From Diploscapter coronatus (lineage: Eukaryota > Nematoda > Chromadorea > Rhabditida > Rhabditidae), in NCBI GenBank assembly GCA_964036155.1, contig OZ038422.1:60659201-60723200 (forward strand): 64,000 bases of DNA. The letters run 5' to 3'. The notes beneath the pieces were generated by a model. That model saw only the letters and a program-made list of their open reading frames with translations, searched no databases and was not told the origin of the DNA. Within the stretch, counting starts at the first letter, position 1. Each line of letters begins with the position of its first letter. This document shows positions 11,250 through 23,863 of the stretch, in pieces. The position numbers and the translations under genes are program-made.

Positions 11250-13204
11250 TTAGAACTTGATCTGGTGGGGCAACTGACCCTTGCGGATGCCGAACCTGCA
11301 AATTCAAATTATATTTTCAGGGAGATCGAAAAAAGTATTTTCTGAGATAGAAAGAATTCAATTATTTTAAGTCTGTACTCGAGTTTTTCATTTCTATGCA
11401 TTTTGGAGATAAAATTTTGCTGATGCATAAAAATGACTGATTATTCTTTATTTTCCCACCTGCTAGCGAGATATCCTTGGAGCTGTTTGGCGTCGGAGTG
11501 CTTCTTGATGGCGGCGAGGATGCTCGCGTCCACCGCCTTCTGGTCCGTTTTCCTCTGATCGTTCACCTGGAAAATTTAGTAATTTTTGAGAATCCTCCTT
11601 TTCCCGTTTGAACAATTTTATATTTTTCAAAATTAAAAAATATTCATTTTTCTAATAAAAAATAAAATTAACCTTGTACTCCGTCTTGCCCGACGCGAAA
11701 ATGTCTTCACCCTTCTTGGCGACCACCGTCTTCCTCTTGAAGTAGTCGTCGTTGATGTGGTCGGGGATCTGGAAAAAATATTTAATCCATTGTATCTCCT
11801 ATCTTTCAACATGTGATCATTTTCCTATACTTTTATCGTTATCAAGTGACACATTTATAAAATTTACCCCCTTACTTTTTCCTTATATGCTGTATCATAT
11901 CTTTCTTCTCGACTTTTATAAGAGCAGGTGTCTATTTTAAAGTTATCCCATCCGTTTTCCACCTATTATTTTTTGTTGATATTTTTTACATCCCATCCAT
12001 TTTCGTCCCTATTCTTTATCACGTATTTTCAACTACCTTGACACCGGAGACATCAACGCGGGTGCTGGTGGCGATGACGAATGCCTGCGCGATCCTCCTC
12101 AGGGGGAAACTGTTCAGCGAGTGGGGGCCTGAAAATTCAAAATTTAGAGAAAAAAAAACATTTTAGGCAAGTTTCAAAGATTTCATATATTTACCAAAAA
12201 ATCTTAATTTTGATATAGTAATTCCAATGAAAATAAAATAAATTTTAGAATCAAGATATCACAAGTTTCTAATTATTGAGAACGAGTTTTCCTTTCATAG
12301 CTCATGCATGATACTTTGCAAAACTTCGAAGAAAGCTTCCAGGCCTACTGTTAGGGTGAGACAATGATAAAAAAAAAAAAGAATTTTGGAAACTTTTCCA
12401 ACGATATTTTTCCCTAGGAAGCGCATTTGCCGTACCAGTGCAGAGAAGGAGGCCGGACTTTTGGAGCTGCTTGAGGAAGATGACGCGCTTGCCCTTGTGA
12501 CGGCCGGCCAGCACGATCAGGATCGTTCCGGGCACCAGAGATTTGCGGAGAGGAACCTGAAAAATAGGCAATTAATCTTTTTTTTTTTTTGTTGAGAAAT
12601 TCGATCTTTTTTCATGTTTATTTAATTTTTTCGATGTAGGTAGATAGTGAAACTAGCCAATTATCGACTAAACTAACTAGCAAAATAGTCCACTCTTTGC
12701 TATGGCGCTGAAATTATTAAGATCAACCATTTAGAGAGAATTGACCTAGGCCAATCAGCGCGAATAATAAAAAGTAGATTCACTTTCGTTTTGAAATTTT
12801 ACGACTTTTTCAATATTTTCGAATTTTTTTCACTTCCTACCCTCTTGGGAGATCCACGCTTGAACTTGGCGGCGGAAGCCTGGAGAGTGGGCCATTTCTG
12901 AAAAAAGACTTTAAAACTGCACTTTGGGCTGAAAAGTTTGAATTTGCGAAATTCTCATCTCTTACCTGGTTAACCTTCTTGGGGGCCTTCTTGCCATCCT
13001 TGGCGCCTTTAGCCTTGGCAGGTGCGGCGGCTTTCTTGCCCTTCTAAAAAAAAAAATTAGAAATTAGGAGAAAAACCTGGAAAACTTGAAAATTCCCGGA
13101 TCATTTTTTTTTTTTACCTGGGTGCGGAATCTAGCCGCCGAGAAGCGCAAAATTCCCGGAGCCAAGTCGAAAGAGCGACTCACCACACGCTTGTAGTGCA
13201 CCAT
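11250..13204 (-). CDS. rpl-6: 60S ribosomal protein L6 (eL6)
   Basis: A structural protein of the large ribosomal subunit. The minus-strand exons in transcript order are 13118-13204, 12966-13043, 12841-12897, 12436-12556, 12037-12128, 11673-11768, 11460-11566 and 11250-11295, giving 227 residues with all phases consistent. The core matches the eL6 signature: [19 protein letters not shown] followed by FLKQL..SGLLL, then [15 protein letters not shown]. The N-terminus ([20 protein letters not shown]) and C-terminus ([13 protein letters not shown]) are also eL6-like. Residues 30-55 form a Lys/Ala-rich segment common in this family. The start ATG at 13204 follows a short 5' leader. The gene is divergent from the RNA phosphatase gene downstream on the + strand, and its exons are more GC-rich than flanking DNA, as expected for a highly expressed gene. 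Confidence 0.96.
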
Positions 13205-14224
13205 CTGGAAAAATATAAAATTTTTTGAAATTCTCGAAGGAAAAAAAATATGAAATTCAAAGACAAAGTTCGAAAAAATCGCGAGATTCAAGAAAATGTT
13301 AGACTGAAAACTAGCAAATTTGATCAATTTCGAGAGGATTTAGATATTTTATAGGAGAATGCAAATTTCAGGCTTCAGAAAGAGATTAGAAAAGCAAAAT
13401 CTCTGAAGAATTTTGAAATTCCAAGCCCCAGAAGTCCCTAAAATCGGCAATGACCAGGCCAAAGTTGGGTTGAAAAGGTCGCCAATTACCGGGCTAATTT
13501 CGTAGCCTAATTATCTGAAGAGTTAATTACCCCGATTGAATAAAAATTAAAAATTTTGGCGAAAAATGGGAATTTTGTCCTAAAATGTTGGTGGGTCTTG
13601 GTGTGAAATTGGCGTGAGTACAGTGTAAAAGCGGGGCCACGCCCAACTGAAAGGGGGCGAGAGGCAATCGATTTTCGGTTATTTCTCGCTGGAGTTGGTG
13701 TCACTGCGCGTGTTTTTCGCACAGACGGTGATCCTCTCCGGTTATCCGTCGCCAAATCGTTCAAAGGATTTTCTGAGGGATTCGCCACGTCATTCCCCCC
13801 ACCGTCGTCCGGATTCTGAGGCCGACCTATTCACGACGTCAAATCAGAAGGATTCCTCTGACATACGAAAACCAATTTTTCATTTTCCTCCGATTTTTGA
13901 AATTTTGAACGAGAATGGTTCGCGTATGCAGGGTGGTACCGAAAGAGTGAGACTTTTCAATAATTTCTACCGAATAATTTTATGCAAATTTTTCGGTTTT
14001 AAGATGTTGTGATTTCTGTATTTTTTTCAATTATCCACCCCCTCATTTGTCACTATTTTTCTTCAAAATGCTCTTTCCAACGAAACTTGATCCCCGTCAT
14101 ATTTTCTTCAAAATTTCCTGCCTCCACGCTAATTATTTTCATCCTCTCTTATCCACGGTCACTCTATACGGGTTTTCGGTAAGATGGAATACTTGTAGCT
14201 CCATCTTTCCTTCATTTTCTCTAG
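13205..14224. other. Divergent intergenic region, possible 5' exons of the phosphatase gene
   Basis: This 1-kb stretch separates ribosomal protein L6 (-) from the RNA phosphatase (+). Two possible first exons for the phosphatase fit the reading phase. One is a very short exon at 13916-13933 (ATG in GAGAATGG, donor GTGGTA). The other is an AT-rich exon at 14068-14178 (donor GTAAGA). Neither shows convincing protein similarity. An Arg/Ser-containing open frame at 13695-14012 and an antisense frame at 13507-13788 are noted but not called. Confidence 0.4.
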
Positions 14225-16686
14225 TATCCCTACCGTGACCCGGAAAGGTGACGATTTTAGCTTCAAATATTCAGGGAGATTCGATATTTGTCAAGTGCCT
14301 TTCAGATATAATTATTTTTGGCTTGACCACGATAATTATGCTAATTTTAGATGGACCAAGTACCCCGCGGTCGGGACGGTGATTCCGCTGACGCGGTTCA
14401 TCGTCTTCAAGACGCCGCTGAACGACAAACTGCTCAACAGACTCCCCAAGGAGCAACACTTCAATTTGAATGACCTCTTCAGGATCGTGGGTTTTTCTTT
14501 CTTCTTAATTAATTAAAAAGCTTGAAATTTGTAAACTTTAAATAGCAAGCTCAGGATTGTGAGCTTTCTATCTATTTGTTTTTATTCAATTTTTGAAACT
14601 TATTGCGGAAGTTAGAACTTTTGAAATTAAAAAAAAAATCTTTCAGCTGGCGGAGCGTGATCAGCGTCTCGGCCTTGTCGTGGACCTGACGGACACTGAC
14701 CGGTACTACGATAAACGGGACGTCGAGGGCATGTGCATCGAGTACGAGAAGATCAACTGTCCTGGACGAGGGTATTTTTCCTATAATAATGTTGTATGAG
14801 CTCCCTCTTGTAGTATTGCTCCTACTTTATTCTCCGAATTTTGTAGTTTTGACATTTTCTACAAAATAGCATGAGATAGGAAAGAGATGAAACTTCAAAT
14901 ATGTAAAACTAAAGAAAGGATAAAGTAAAATTAAAAAAAAAAAAAAAAAACTAGGGATCAACATGAAAATGTTTCTCGAATTTTATTTTCTTTATTTTCA
15001 GATTCATCGAACGCGAAGAGTGTGTTGAGCAATTCAACGCCGCTATTCAGAAGTACATCGATCGTTGCGATGATCCGAGTAAATTTGTTGAAATTTAAAG
15101 AAATAAAATAGAAAAAACGAATAAATTTCGAAGAAAATTATGTAAACTCATTTTTTCTAAAACTAAATTTGCAGAAGCCTTGATCGGCGTCCACTGCACG
15201 CACGGCATCAATCGAAGCGGCTACTTGGTCTGCCGATTCCTGATCGAGAGACTGGGATGGAGCTCGCACGAAGCTATTGATGGTGATTTTTTATTATCTT
15301 TATTTTTAATTTGTATTTTCTAGCCTTCGAAAAAGCCCGGGGATGTGGAATCGAAAAAGGCGCCTACGTTCAGGCTCTGCACAAAGCCGCCAAGGAGTCT
15401 AGGATGAAAAAGTAAGTTTGAAAATTTTGAAAAAAACCAGCTGAATCTCATTCTAACTTTGCTTCACAGATTTAAGCATAAATGATAAATTAAATAAGAA
15501 GTCTTAAAAAACGAAAAAAAAAAATTTCTAGGCAAGCCGAATCGGATTCCGACTCGGAAAGGAAGAAGAAGAACAAGAAAAGGAAGAGGGACAAGGAGAG
15601 CTACGAGAGTTCGAGTGCCGCAAAACAAGTGGGCGCCATGATTCAACAGTTTATCGGACAGCTTGGGCAGAAGGTTGGCTTATTTGATTCGGTTGTTTAA
15701 AAAGAATGACAAAAATTTACCTAGAAATGTTTGAACCAATAATGTGCAAGTTTCGAAACTTATTCAACCTATTTTCTAAAATTCAAAATTCCAGGTCGAT
15801 GCCACCTCGTCTGCTTACGGTATGTCGCCCAATCCTCTCAATGCCTTCGGTGGAATGCAGGCTGCAAATGGTGCTTACGCGTCACCAAGTCAGCAGTATG
15901 CCACGGCCTATAACAAACCCAGCTCGGCTAAGGTGATTTTTATTTTTTTAAATTATTCTTTTCAAAAATTCTATTATTCTAGTTTTATAGCATTTTTAGA
16001 GTACTTTTTAATTTGGAAAGAATTGCTTCTGAAAATTTGAAAAGATTTTTATTTCAGAAACTCAAAACGGACAACACGCCCTCCCAAAAGTCCATCTCAC
16101 AAACCGACAGCCCCTACATGGAGGATGAAGATCTTGATGATGAGGAGGTTACTTTTCAAAAAACAGAAATTTTTAAAATTCTTGAAATACGCTTCAAAGC
16201 GAGTTTAAATTTGGTACTTTCAACTACACATCGCTTTCAAGATACGGAGATCATATCTATAAAGATCGAATTAATTTCAACGCTTCTTCACATGATTGAT
16301 ACTTATTTTTGAAGATCTAGACAAATAATTTCGATGTTTCAAAAATCATTATCAAGCCAAAATTACCTTCATATTATTTCTTAAGGAAATTGGTAACTTA
16401 AAAAAAGAATAAATCAATTTTCAAAATATTGAGTGCACTGATACACTGAGTAAAAAATATCTTTAAAAAGTAAAAATGAGATAAATAAAATATTTTAAAC
16501 AATTTTCAGGACTACGTCGAGGAGCCGATGACAGAATTCCCGGACCGGGTGATCGGCGGAGTGGTAGAATCGTCTGCGCAAAAACGAAGGAAGAGACGCC
16601 AGAAAAAGCAGAAACTGCTCGAAGTGATGAAACGCGGCAATTTTCACGAGATCCAGCAGATGCGCGAGGAGTATCTTCAGTCCTAA
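14225..16686 (+). CDS. DUSP11/PIR-1-like RNA 5'-phosphatase with long basic tail (5' end uncertain)
   Basis: A cysteine phosphatase of the mRNA-capping-triphosphatase/DUSP11 family, which removes gamma and beta phosphates from RNA 5' ends. Exons are 14225-14247, 14351-14486, 14647-14771, 15002-15078, 15175-15282, 15324-15411, 15532-15673, 15795-15932, 16058-16147 and 16510-16686, giving 367 residues without the unresolved N-terminus. Family marks seen are RFIVFKTPL, VVDLTDTDRYYDKRDVEG and the active-site loop HCTHGINRSGYLVCRFLIE, with catalytic Cys and Arg of the CX5R motif. The catalytic part ends near residue 180. Beyond it lies about 190 residues of polar sequence with a KRKRDKE-type basic cluster and a KKQK/KRRKRR C-terminal region, consistent with nuclear location. 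Typical PIR-1 proteins are nearer 230 residues, so this tail is unusually long. It is followed at operon-like spacing by APC4. Confidence 0.85.
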
Positions 16687-17151
16687 AAATATTAAAATTT
16701 TGAAAAATCCGAATTTTTGGGGATTAAGAATTTAAAAGTTTCCAATATTGTGATATGGGCATACGATGTCAGAACTTATCATGAGATTTGATCCTTATTT
16801 ATCCCCTGAAAATCCGGATTTTTATATCTCGCTTTGAATCTTTTGAAACTGCAACATTTCAGTTTATTTATCTGATATCTTACTTTGATCTTTAAAAAAG
16901 CAACTTGTTGAACCTCTTTATATCGTCTGTAAAATTATCTCTTTTATAAGTGGTTTATTCTTTGTGAAATTTTCAAGGTCTCTAAATTCGACGATTCATT
17001 TTCCCTTATTTTTCGAGTTGATAACCGCAAGGTGTCAGAAATTCCTGATTTATGAGTCCAGATTTTTACCCCTAGATGTCGATTTTTTCTGTTCTTGAAA
17101 CTTTAAAGATTGTCTATTTTTTCGAAGGAGAAACGCGGTGCGTACGTACAA

Positions 17152-17157
17152 AATAAA
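17152..17157 (+). terminator. Poly(A) signal upstream of APC4 trans-splice acceptor
   Basis: AATAAA lies 102 bases before the TTTCAG acceptor that ends at 17259. This arrangement, a poly(A) signal about 100 nt before the next gene's acceptor, is the hallmark of nematode operons. It suggests co-transcription of the phosphatase gene and APC4. Confidence 0.5.
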
Positions 17158-17264
17158 CTATTCGACGAAGTTTTGTTCAATTTTCATGGAAATGATTTGG
17201 TTTTGGTCCAAAAATTACAAACATTTCGAGGGCTGACCTTTGAAAACTCGTGCTTTCAGGAAAC

Positions 17265-20200
17265 ATGAGCACCGCGATAAAATTGAAATCGTCCATTCTA
17301 CAGCATCAAAAGCGCATTTGCAAGAGTCGGTTTGAGGTTGACTATTTTTGCCTTCATTTTCTTTATAATGACATATCCAAAGAACTATCGAAATAGCTTG
17401 AAAAATCTCAATTTTTAGAACTTCTGAAACATCTAAAAATTTAGAATTTGAAAAATTAGTTTGGTCTCAATCTCCGAGAGATATCAGAATATGTTTCAAG
17501 AGTCTAGTTCTGTAATTTTTGAAACTTATAAAATCAACTATTAAAAAATATTTTAACAAACGGAAGATAAAAAAATAAAATGTTTCAGATCCACTGTTTC
17601 GCGCTATGCAGCCAGGCGGGCTTAATTGCTCTGGGCAGCCAGAAAGGCATCGTTGAGCTGATCCGCGAGGCCAAAATGACCATGTGCTGGAGGGTGGGCT
17701 TTTGAACAATTTAAAAACCCAAAGAATCGATGCTATGTAAAATTAAAATAATTATAAGCATTTTTGAAAATCGACAATTTATCAGGAAAAAATGAAAGAT
17801 TACTCTGGCGTCTCTTCGTATCTATAACTTTTTGAAACAAATGAATTTGGAACACATTCAATTTCAAAGAATTTCTTTAGGATTACGGTAATTTCTGAAA
17901 ATTGAAATGTTTAAAATTTAATTAATGAAAAAAACGCGATATGTTTTCAGATAGACATCTCCCTGGTGTCAAAACCAGTCGGTGCGACCCCTTCAAAGCT
18001 GCAGTGTTTGGAATTCTGCCCTGATGGGGAGGCTCTGATTGCGGCGACGAACGACGGTCTCTATCACATGATCCACGTACCGTCAGGGACTGTTGTCATT
18101 ACTCGCAAGTAGGCATTTATACTATTATTATATTTTCAATATCAAGCCCAGGGAGTACTTGAGTCAGACTCAATAAACATACGGGTATTAAGGAAGTAGG
18201 TCGCAGAGACATCCTAACATAAGTCATCCCTAAGTCTGCCCATATCTATGAGCATCGAGTATCATAAACTGTCGAACTGTAGGAATTTTCTGAGATGAGA
18301 TTTTTTGAAACTTACTCTAAAAGGGATATCATTCACGCACCGCCTGGAAATGTCGTTATTACTGGGAAATAGAGATTGTTTTTATTTGCAGGGAATAAAA
18401 TAGCGTTATTAAAATCATGTCTAATTTCTTTCAATATATGATCTTTGAAGTATACATTACGAAATATGAAATTCTACAAACTTTTGGTTAGTTTTTATTT
18501 CGTATGTTTCAAGGCTCACTCATATTTGACAATTCTCCTGGACACTTTATTGATAAATGGTGTAACTCCCGATTACTTAAGGAAAATGAAAAATGACGTA
18601 TTTTTCTACACGCACAAAAATAAACGAATGTGCATTACAAACATACCCGTTATCTTACGGACTTTGTAAAGGGTAGAGTAAAGAAAGAATGCGTGAGCCA
18701 ATGAACAAAGCCGATATGCTCACTTCCTTATTTTTGCGCGTTTAAGAAATGCTTCACTTTTCATTATCATCAGGTAATCGAAATTTCACAATAGTTCGAG
18801 CTTCCAAATTAGTAAAACTTCAAAATTTCGATTTCCAGAGCCGGTGATGGTGCGATTACCCAGGCTCGCTGGAGTAGCTCCGTTATTTCTGGAATGGAAC
18901 GACAAAATTCTGCGGATTCTTATGAACTGAGCCTGGAAGAAAGGGCAGGGATTAGCGTGGAGAAACTGGCGAGGGTAGGAAAATTCATGTCTAAATTTTT
19001 ATGTTTTAAAATTTCCCTTTTTCTATATAGATTATTTTTAGTGGATTTTATTTTTCTTCGGAAAATCTGAATTTTTAAAATTTGTATTTTTCAGATTCCC
19101 AATGTCGAAGGCACTGAAGAAAAGAAGCGTTCTGAGTGGAAAGATGAGTATATCGTTTCGCTCTACGAAAATCACATCAAACACACGGTTCTTTCGCTCA
19201 TCACGGATTCACTTACCGTAACCCCTTATGCTAGTTTTACTTGCTTATTTATAACTTCAGATCTGGGTGGTCGCCTCAGGGGTCATGACTTTGACTGTAC
19301 TCGACATTGAGGATTTGCTGAGTAAATTTTCGATTTTTAAAATTGGTTTCAGTAAATGATTTGAAAAGAAAAAAAACATTTTTTACAGAAAACATTCCAA
19401 ATCTTAAGAATTACTGTACTTTTCCAGAGCGCAATAAGCTGCCTGTGTTCGTATGCAGCATTTACGACGCGATGTATTCGCCGGAATTGAACGGTCTCGT
19501 CATTTCCTGCTTTTCTCAGGGAAATCAACCCAAATGTGGGGAGCATGGGGTTAGAATTTTCAGTTTTTTTCTTCCGAATAGGTGGATTCTTTAAATTCGT
19601 TTAGAGAAATGGATTTTCAAAAAGAATTTTTCAAGGGAAAAATGGATTTCTAGAAATTTCCCAGAAAACCGAGTTTTAGAAATTCGGCCTCCCTACCTTA
19701 CCAAACGATGCGAAAGCCGCCTCTCAAACGCACGTGGTCCTCGTCAATTTGAAGATCGTTGAGTCACAAATGCTCTGGACGGTGGTTGGAAGGTAAAATT
19801 TTCAGCATGTTCTTTGTTTTGTGGTTTCTTCTGGGATAAAATGATAGAATTGGAAAGCATAAATTTCCCTTTTCGAATATGTTTCACTTTCAATTCATAT
19901 CAAGTTTTAAGCATCTCTAAACAATCCCGTTGTTAGCGACAATTTGTTTCCAAGTAAAAATTTTCAGATTCATCAAACTCACGAATAGCTTTATGCAATT
20001 GGAGAGGATTTTCGAGGCTGTGAAAAAGCACTGGGAAGGCGGGGCTCAGTCGAATACCGGGTGTAAGGTGTGCACATTTAGCTTGCATAAAATTGCTCTA
20101 TTTGTGAAATTAAAGAAAAAACTTCTAAACTCCAATTTTGCAAGAAAAATAATTAACTTTCTGAAGATGTTTTTTCGCGCAGAAATGATTGGACTCTATT

Positions 20201-23200
20201 TTACGGGTTCAGAAAGGTCTCTCAATTCTGGACACGACCAACCGAGACGTTCTGGTTCATCTCGGGCCCTGTTTGGTGACGACCATTTTGTCAGGTAAAT
20301 TTTTATCATGTCTTCCAAGAATGTAAATTATCTTTTATTTGAAAAAATAGAAATTTGATTACAGGAGAATGCGGCCCGAGGGCGACGAATCAATTCTGTT
20401 CCGGAGACAGCGATCAGAGATTCTCGCAGCTAAGGGAGTTCGCTGAAAAGACCTTCACGTGAGATTTTGAAAATTAAAATTTTCTAAAAATACTCTAAAG
20501 TTATTCAGCTAAATTTCAAGAAAGCTGTATAAAATGAAGTTTAGAGGTACTATGATATTAATTTGATGTAGAGATAAGTTTCTGTAAATTAAAAAAGTTA
20601 TTAAAGAAAAGCTGAATTTATGAATTTTCAGAGAGGTAATTTCGATGATCTGCACCGACCTGGGCATGGTGTCTCGTCTCATCTCTTTTCAAACCTCTCA
20701 AATCTGCGCAGATCTTGATAATTTCGCCCAGAAATTCCAGGAGGTCGATCCGGAGTAAGTCATTTTCCCTCTCAATCTTCAAAATACGATATTCTCTCCT
20801 ATTTTTAAATTATAGAGAAAAATGATAAAAAAAAAACTAACATATACGAGTCATTATGGCGTATTTTTATTTTTCATGATTTTTTGTTTAATTTTGAATT
20901 TTCAGGCAGTACTTGTTACCAGCGTGCAACGAAGACGTGAATGTCTACCCATACGGAGTGAAATCAAACGAGTCACGTTTGGGGGAGAAGGGTATGATTT
21001 TTATTTTTAAAGATTTTCTCTATTTGGATTTTCAGTGAGCCCGAACGACAATGCCCGTCTCGCTATTGAGCAGGAGCTTCTGAGCGCTGCTAACGGATTG
21101 GCCCTGAAGATCGAGCAAATGTCTTACGTCTCGGTGGCCAATTTGTAAGATTTCTCGATTTTTATTTTTGCGAACAAATTTAATAGTTAAAGAGGCATTG
21201 TGATTTAGAGCATGACATTTAACTTTACAAGAAAATTTCTATTTTTGGAAAAAGTTGTTGTTTTTAGAAGGAACCTGTCGAATTTGATTCGATGGTTGAA
21301 CACTATGCCGTTGCTCTATCGCGACACGAAAAACATGCTCAAAACGGACATCAATGCCAGGAGCAAGCGATGCGAGATTGATGAATTGATAAGGGCAAGG
21401 AGTTTTGAAGATTGGAATTTCGGAGCAAAAATCTAAAGATATTTTTCTGTAGAAAATTCGATGAAAAAATAGTGGATCTCGAAGAAAAACAAAAGAAAAT
21501 CGATTTCAGTACGTGATTTACGCGTTCGTTCGGGATCCCGAACTAAAGCAATTCTACGATTTGGCGCTTGAGGACGTGGACAAATTGCTGGAAGGAATCG
21601 ATGAGCACTGCACCACGCCGACTAACATGGAGCCGGTAATTGCTATATCTTTGAAAATGACCCTATTTCCTCGGAATCTAATCTTTTTTAAATCATCCTA
21701 GCTCATCTTCGCTATTTGAAAATCTTCTATTTGATGTACAAGATTTGGGTTTTTATCTGAGGACATTTATTCCTTCATTGTATTTTTATCTTAATTTTCA
21801 GGACCAAAAATGGCCCTACTCTAAATCGAAAGTCAGTCCTATGGATCTCAGTGAAATGTAAGAATTTTTTTTTTTCGAAAAAATAGAACAAAAAATTTCA
21901 GGAAATCTGGAGAAGCCCTTTCGAAGCTGGTAGCTCTATCGCAGAAATACGATCAATATCCGAGCAGGGACGGCGAAATGCCGAACGGCACTTTCTCCAA
22001 ACATAAACATGATTGTGTAAGTCTCTATTTTTAAATTAGTGATCTAAAAATTAGAATATTTTACCTACCTTTTTAATTTCTTTCGAAAATACGAATTTTC
22101 AAAGTATGAGCATGATTAATTGTGGAGAGAACAAGACATTTTCAAACTGATCCTAATTTTAACAATCATTTTTCCCTATTTGCGAAAAATATTTTCAGGT
22201 CTCCTCTTTCTTCTGCCCCAATCTCGATGAAAATTGCATTGAACTACTCGAAAAGACCTGGCCCTGGGACGAGAACTACCCAAGGATCAATGGTCTTATT
22301 TTTTCAATAAAAAATTTAAAAAATTGAAATTTTTCAGATTTGGAATCCTTCAAGAAAGCCGGCCTGAAAAAGTGCATTGACAATATCTCCTCAGTGCTTT
22401 CGAAGGTCGAAAGGGTGCTCGAGAATTTCACCGACCCTAAATTGGTAGGTTTTTGTTCGTCTAATTTTGAATATTATTTCTGAGATTTTTTAATTTAGGT
22501 TTGGATGTGTGAAATCGCTTCCGATATGAAACACTTGGGATTCGAGACTTTTCGAATGGAAATTGTTTCAGGTTTTCAAAATTTGTTAAAAATAACATCA
22601 TTTTTAAGGAAAAAATAAGAAATTTAAACAAAATTTTTGAAAATCAGGCCTAGGGAGAACTTATGTCAGGATGCCTCGGCGACCTACTCCCTATAATATT
22701 TCCTTCAGTTTTGTATCTCTAGCCTTGAATTTTCAAAAGATATTCCATTCTTGATGAAGTCATGAGGTAAATATCGCTCTTGCGACCTACCCCCGTATAT
22801 TTATTGAGCCTGGCTCAATGCCCTAGGTCCGGAAAAACATCGAATCTTCAGAGGACCGCATCCATTTGGTCGGAGTCCATTCAGCTTACCTGCATTCCCT
22901 TTTGATCACCCCATCAGACGAACAAGACCCAATCAAGGAAATTGCCGTTTGGGAGGTTAAGGTAAAAATTCCCATTGTCTAGGTGTGACTAAACATGCGT
23001 AATTTCATATAATTCATCGTTATTTTAAAACATTATTTATTGCTTGAAGAATTTATGATTTGTTTGAAACATATTCTGAACATCTCATAACAATCGCCTT
23101 TTAATATCTTTTGATTTTAGGATACGGTAGCCGAGCTATCTGAGGAGAAATCGAATGAAGGCAACGAACAGAATGTCAAACCGACTGATTTTCGGAGAGA

Positions 23201-23863
23201 GGTAAAAAATTGCAAAATCGTGAAAATTACAAATTTTCAATTTTCAGAACAAAGAGCTCGGAAAATTGACTTCCTTCATTTCTGGCTTCCCGATCGGCAG
23301 AGACACTGTAGCGACCGTGTGCTTGGCGAAATTCGAAACCTCCAGTGGGGTCGAGCAAAGGCTGATTTTCAAGGAGAAACTACTCGACGATGCTTGTGGC
23401 ATTGATATGGTTGGATTTTTCCTATTTATTTAAAAAATATCATGTCATTTCTCCTTTCTACTTTCATGTGACGAGTCTTTAAAATGATGATAAAATTGAG
23501 GTCTTTAATGAATTTAGATAGTTTTTATCAAGCTTCTTTGAAGAGAAATATTGAAAATGATAAAACTATAATTTCCTAAGGAAAGTTAAATGAAACGTTC
23601 TATCTTCATTTTACTTTCAAGAAAAAAAATTTTTTTCTAAAATATCACAAATTGATCAAATTTTTCAGGACGATGAATCCTTCGAGGGCTGTACTTCCGG
23701 TCAGCTTCAAGTGCGGGGTTGGCGAGCGTGTGCGATCTCGTCGAAGGCAAGGCAGCTGACCGTCTTTCGGCTGAACGAACCACCCTCCCCAGTGCAAATC
23801 AACCAAAGGCACAGCGGCGTGTTCATGGAGAGGAAATTTTTTGACAAATCGTCGACTTTCTAA
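17265..23863 (+). CDS. emb-30: Anaphase-promoting complex subunit 4 (APC4)
   Basis: A scaffold subunit of the APC/C ubiquitin ligase that drives the metaphase-anaphase transition. Exons: 17265-17336, 17589-17693, 17951-18108, 18839-18974, 19095-19217, 19261-19321, 19428-19549, 19680-19792, 19968-20067, 20213-20294, 20365-20458, 20632-20754, 20906-20991, 21036-21144, 21268-21394, 21510-21635, 21802-21857, 21902-22016, 22199-22292, 22338-22444, 22499-22564, 22827-22961, 23121-23201, 23248-23409 and 23669-23863; about 915 residues. The N-terminal WD40 part resembles human APC4 (AGLIALGSQKGIVELI; LEFCPDGEALIAATNDG). The helical middle has LSNLIRWLNTMPLL, and the C-terminus has RGWRACAISSKARQLTVFRL, matching the APC4 C-terminal propeller strands. 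The intron after 21394 uses a GC donor. The donor at 22564 (GTTTCA) is weak. It was chosen because it keeps phase with the acceptor at 22826, which lies in a repeat. The start follows a TTTCAG acceptor by five bases. Confidence 0.88.
18145..18245. repeat. Interspersed repeat, family B copy 1 (APC4 intron 3)
   Basis: The segment AGCCCAGGGAGTACTTGAGT ... CTCAATAAACATACGGG ... GTAGGTCGCAGAGACATCCT ... ACATAAGT matches the reverse complement of parts of 22648-22828 in order. It lies wholly inside the intron 18109-18838. The class is not known. It looks like a short non-autonomous element. Confidence 0.55.
22648..22828. repeat. Interspersed repeat, family B copy 2 (APC4 intron 21/exon boundary)
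   Basis: Both ends carry CCTAGGG-type sequence in inverted orientation (GCCTAGGGAG at the left, GCCCTAGGTC at the right). Internal GCGACCTACYCCC blocks also occur near both ends. It matches the copy at 18145-18245 in reverse orientation. The right end contains the CCCTAG used as the splice acceptor of the APC4 exon starting at 22827. Confidence 0.55.

Noticed and set aside
13507..13788. Minus-strand 93-codon frame, Arg/Ser/Pro-rich
   Set aside because: It lies in the divergent promoter region between two well-supported genes. It has no splice-supported continuation and no recognisable domain.
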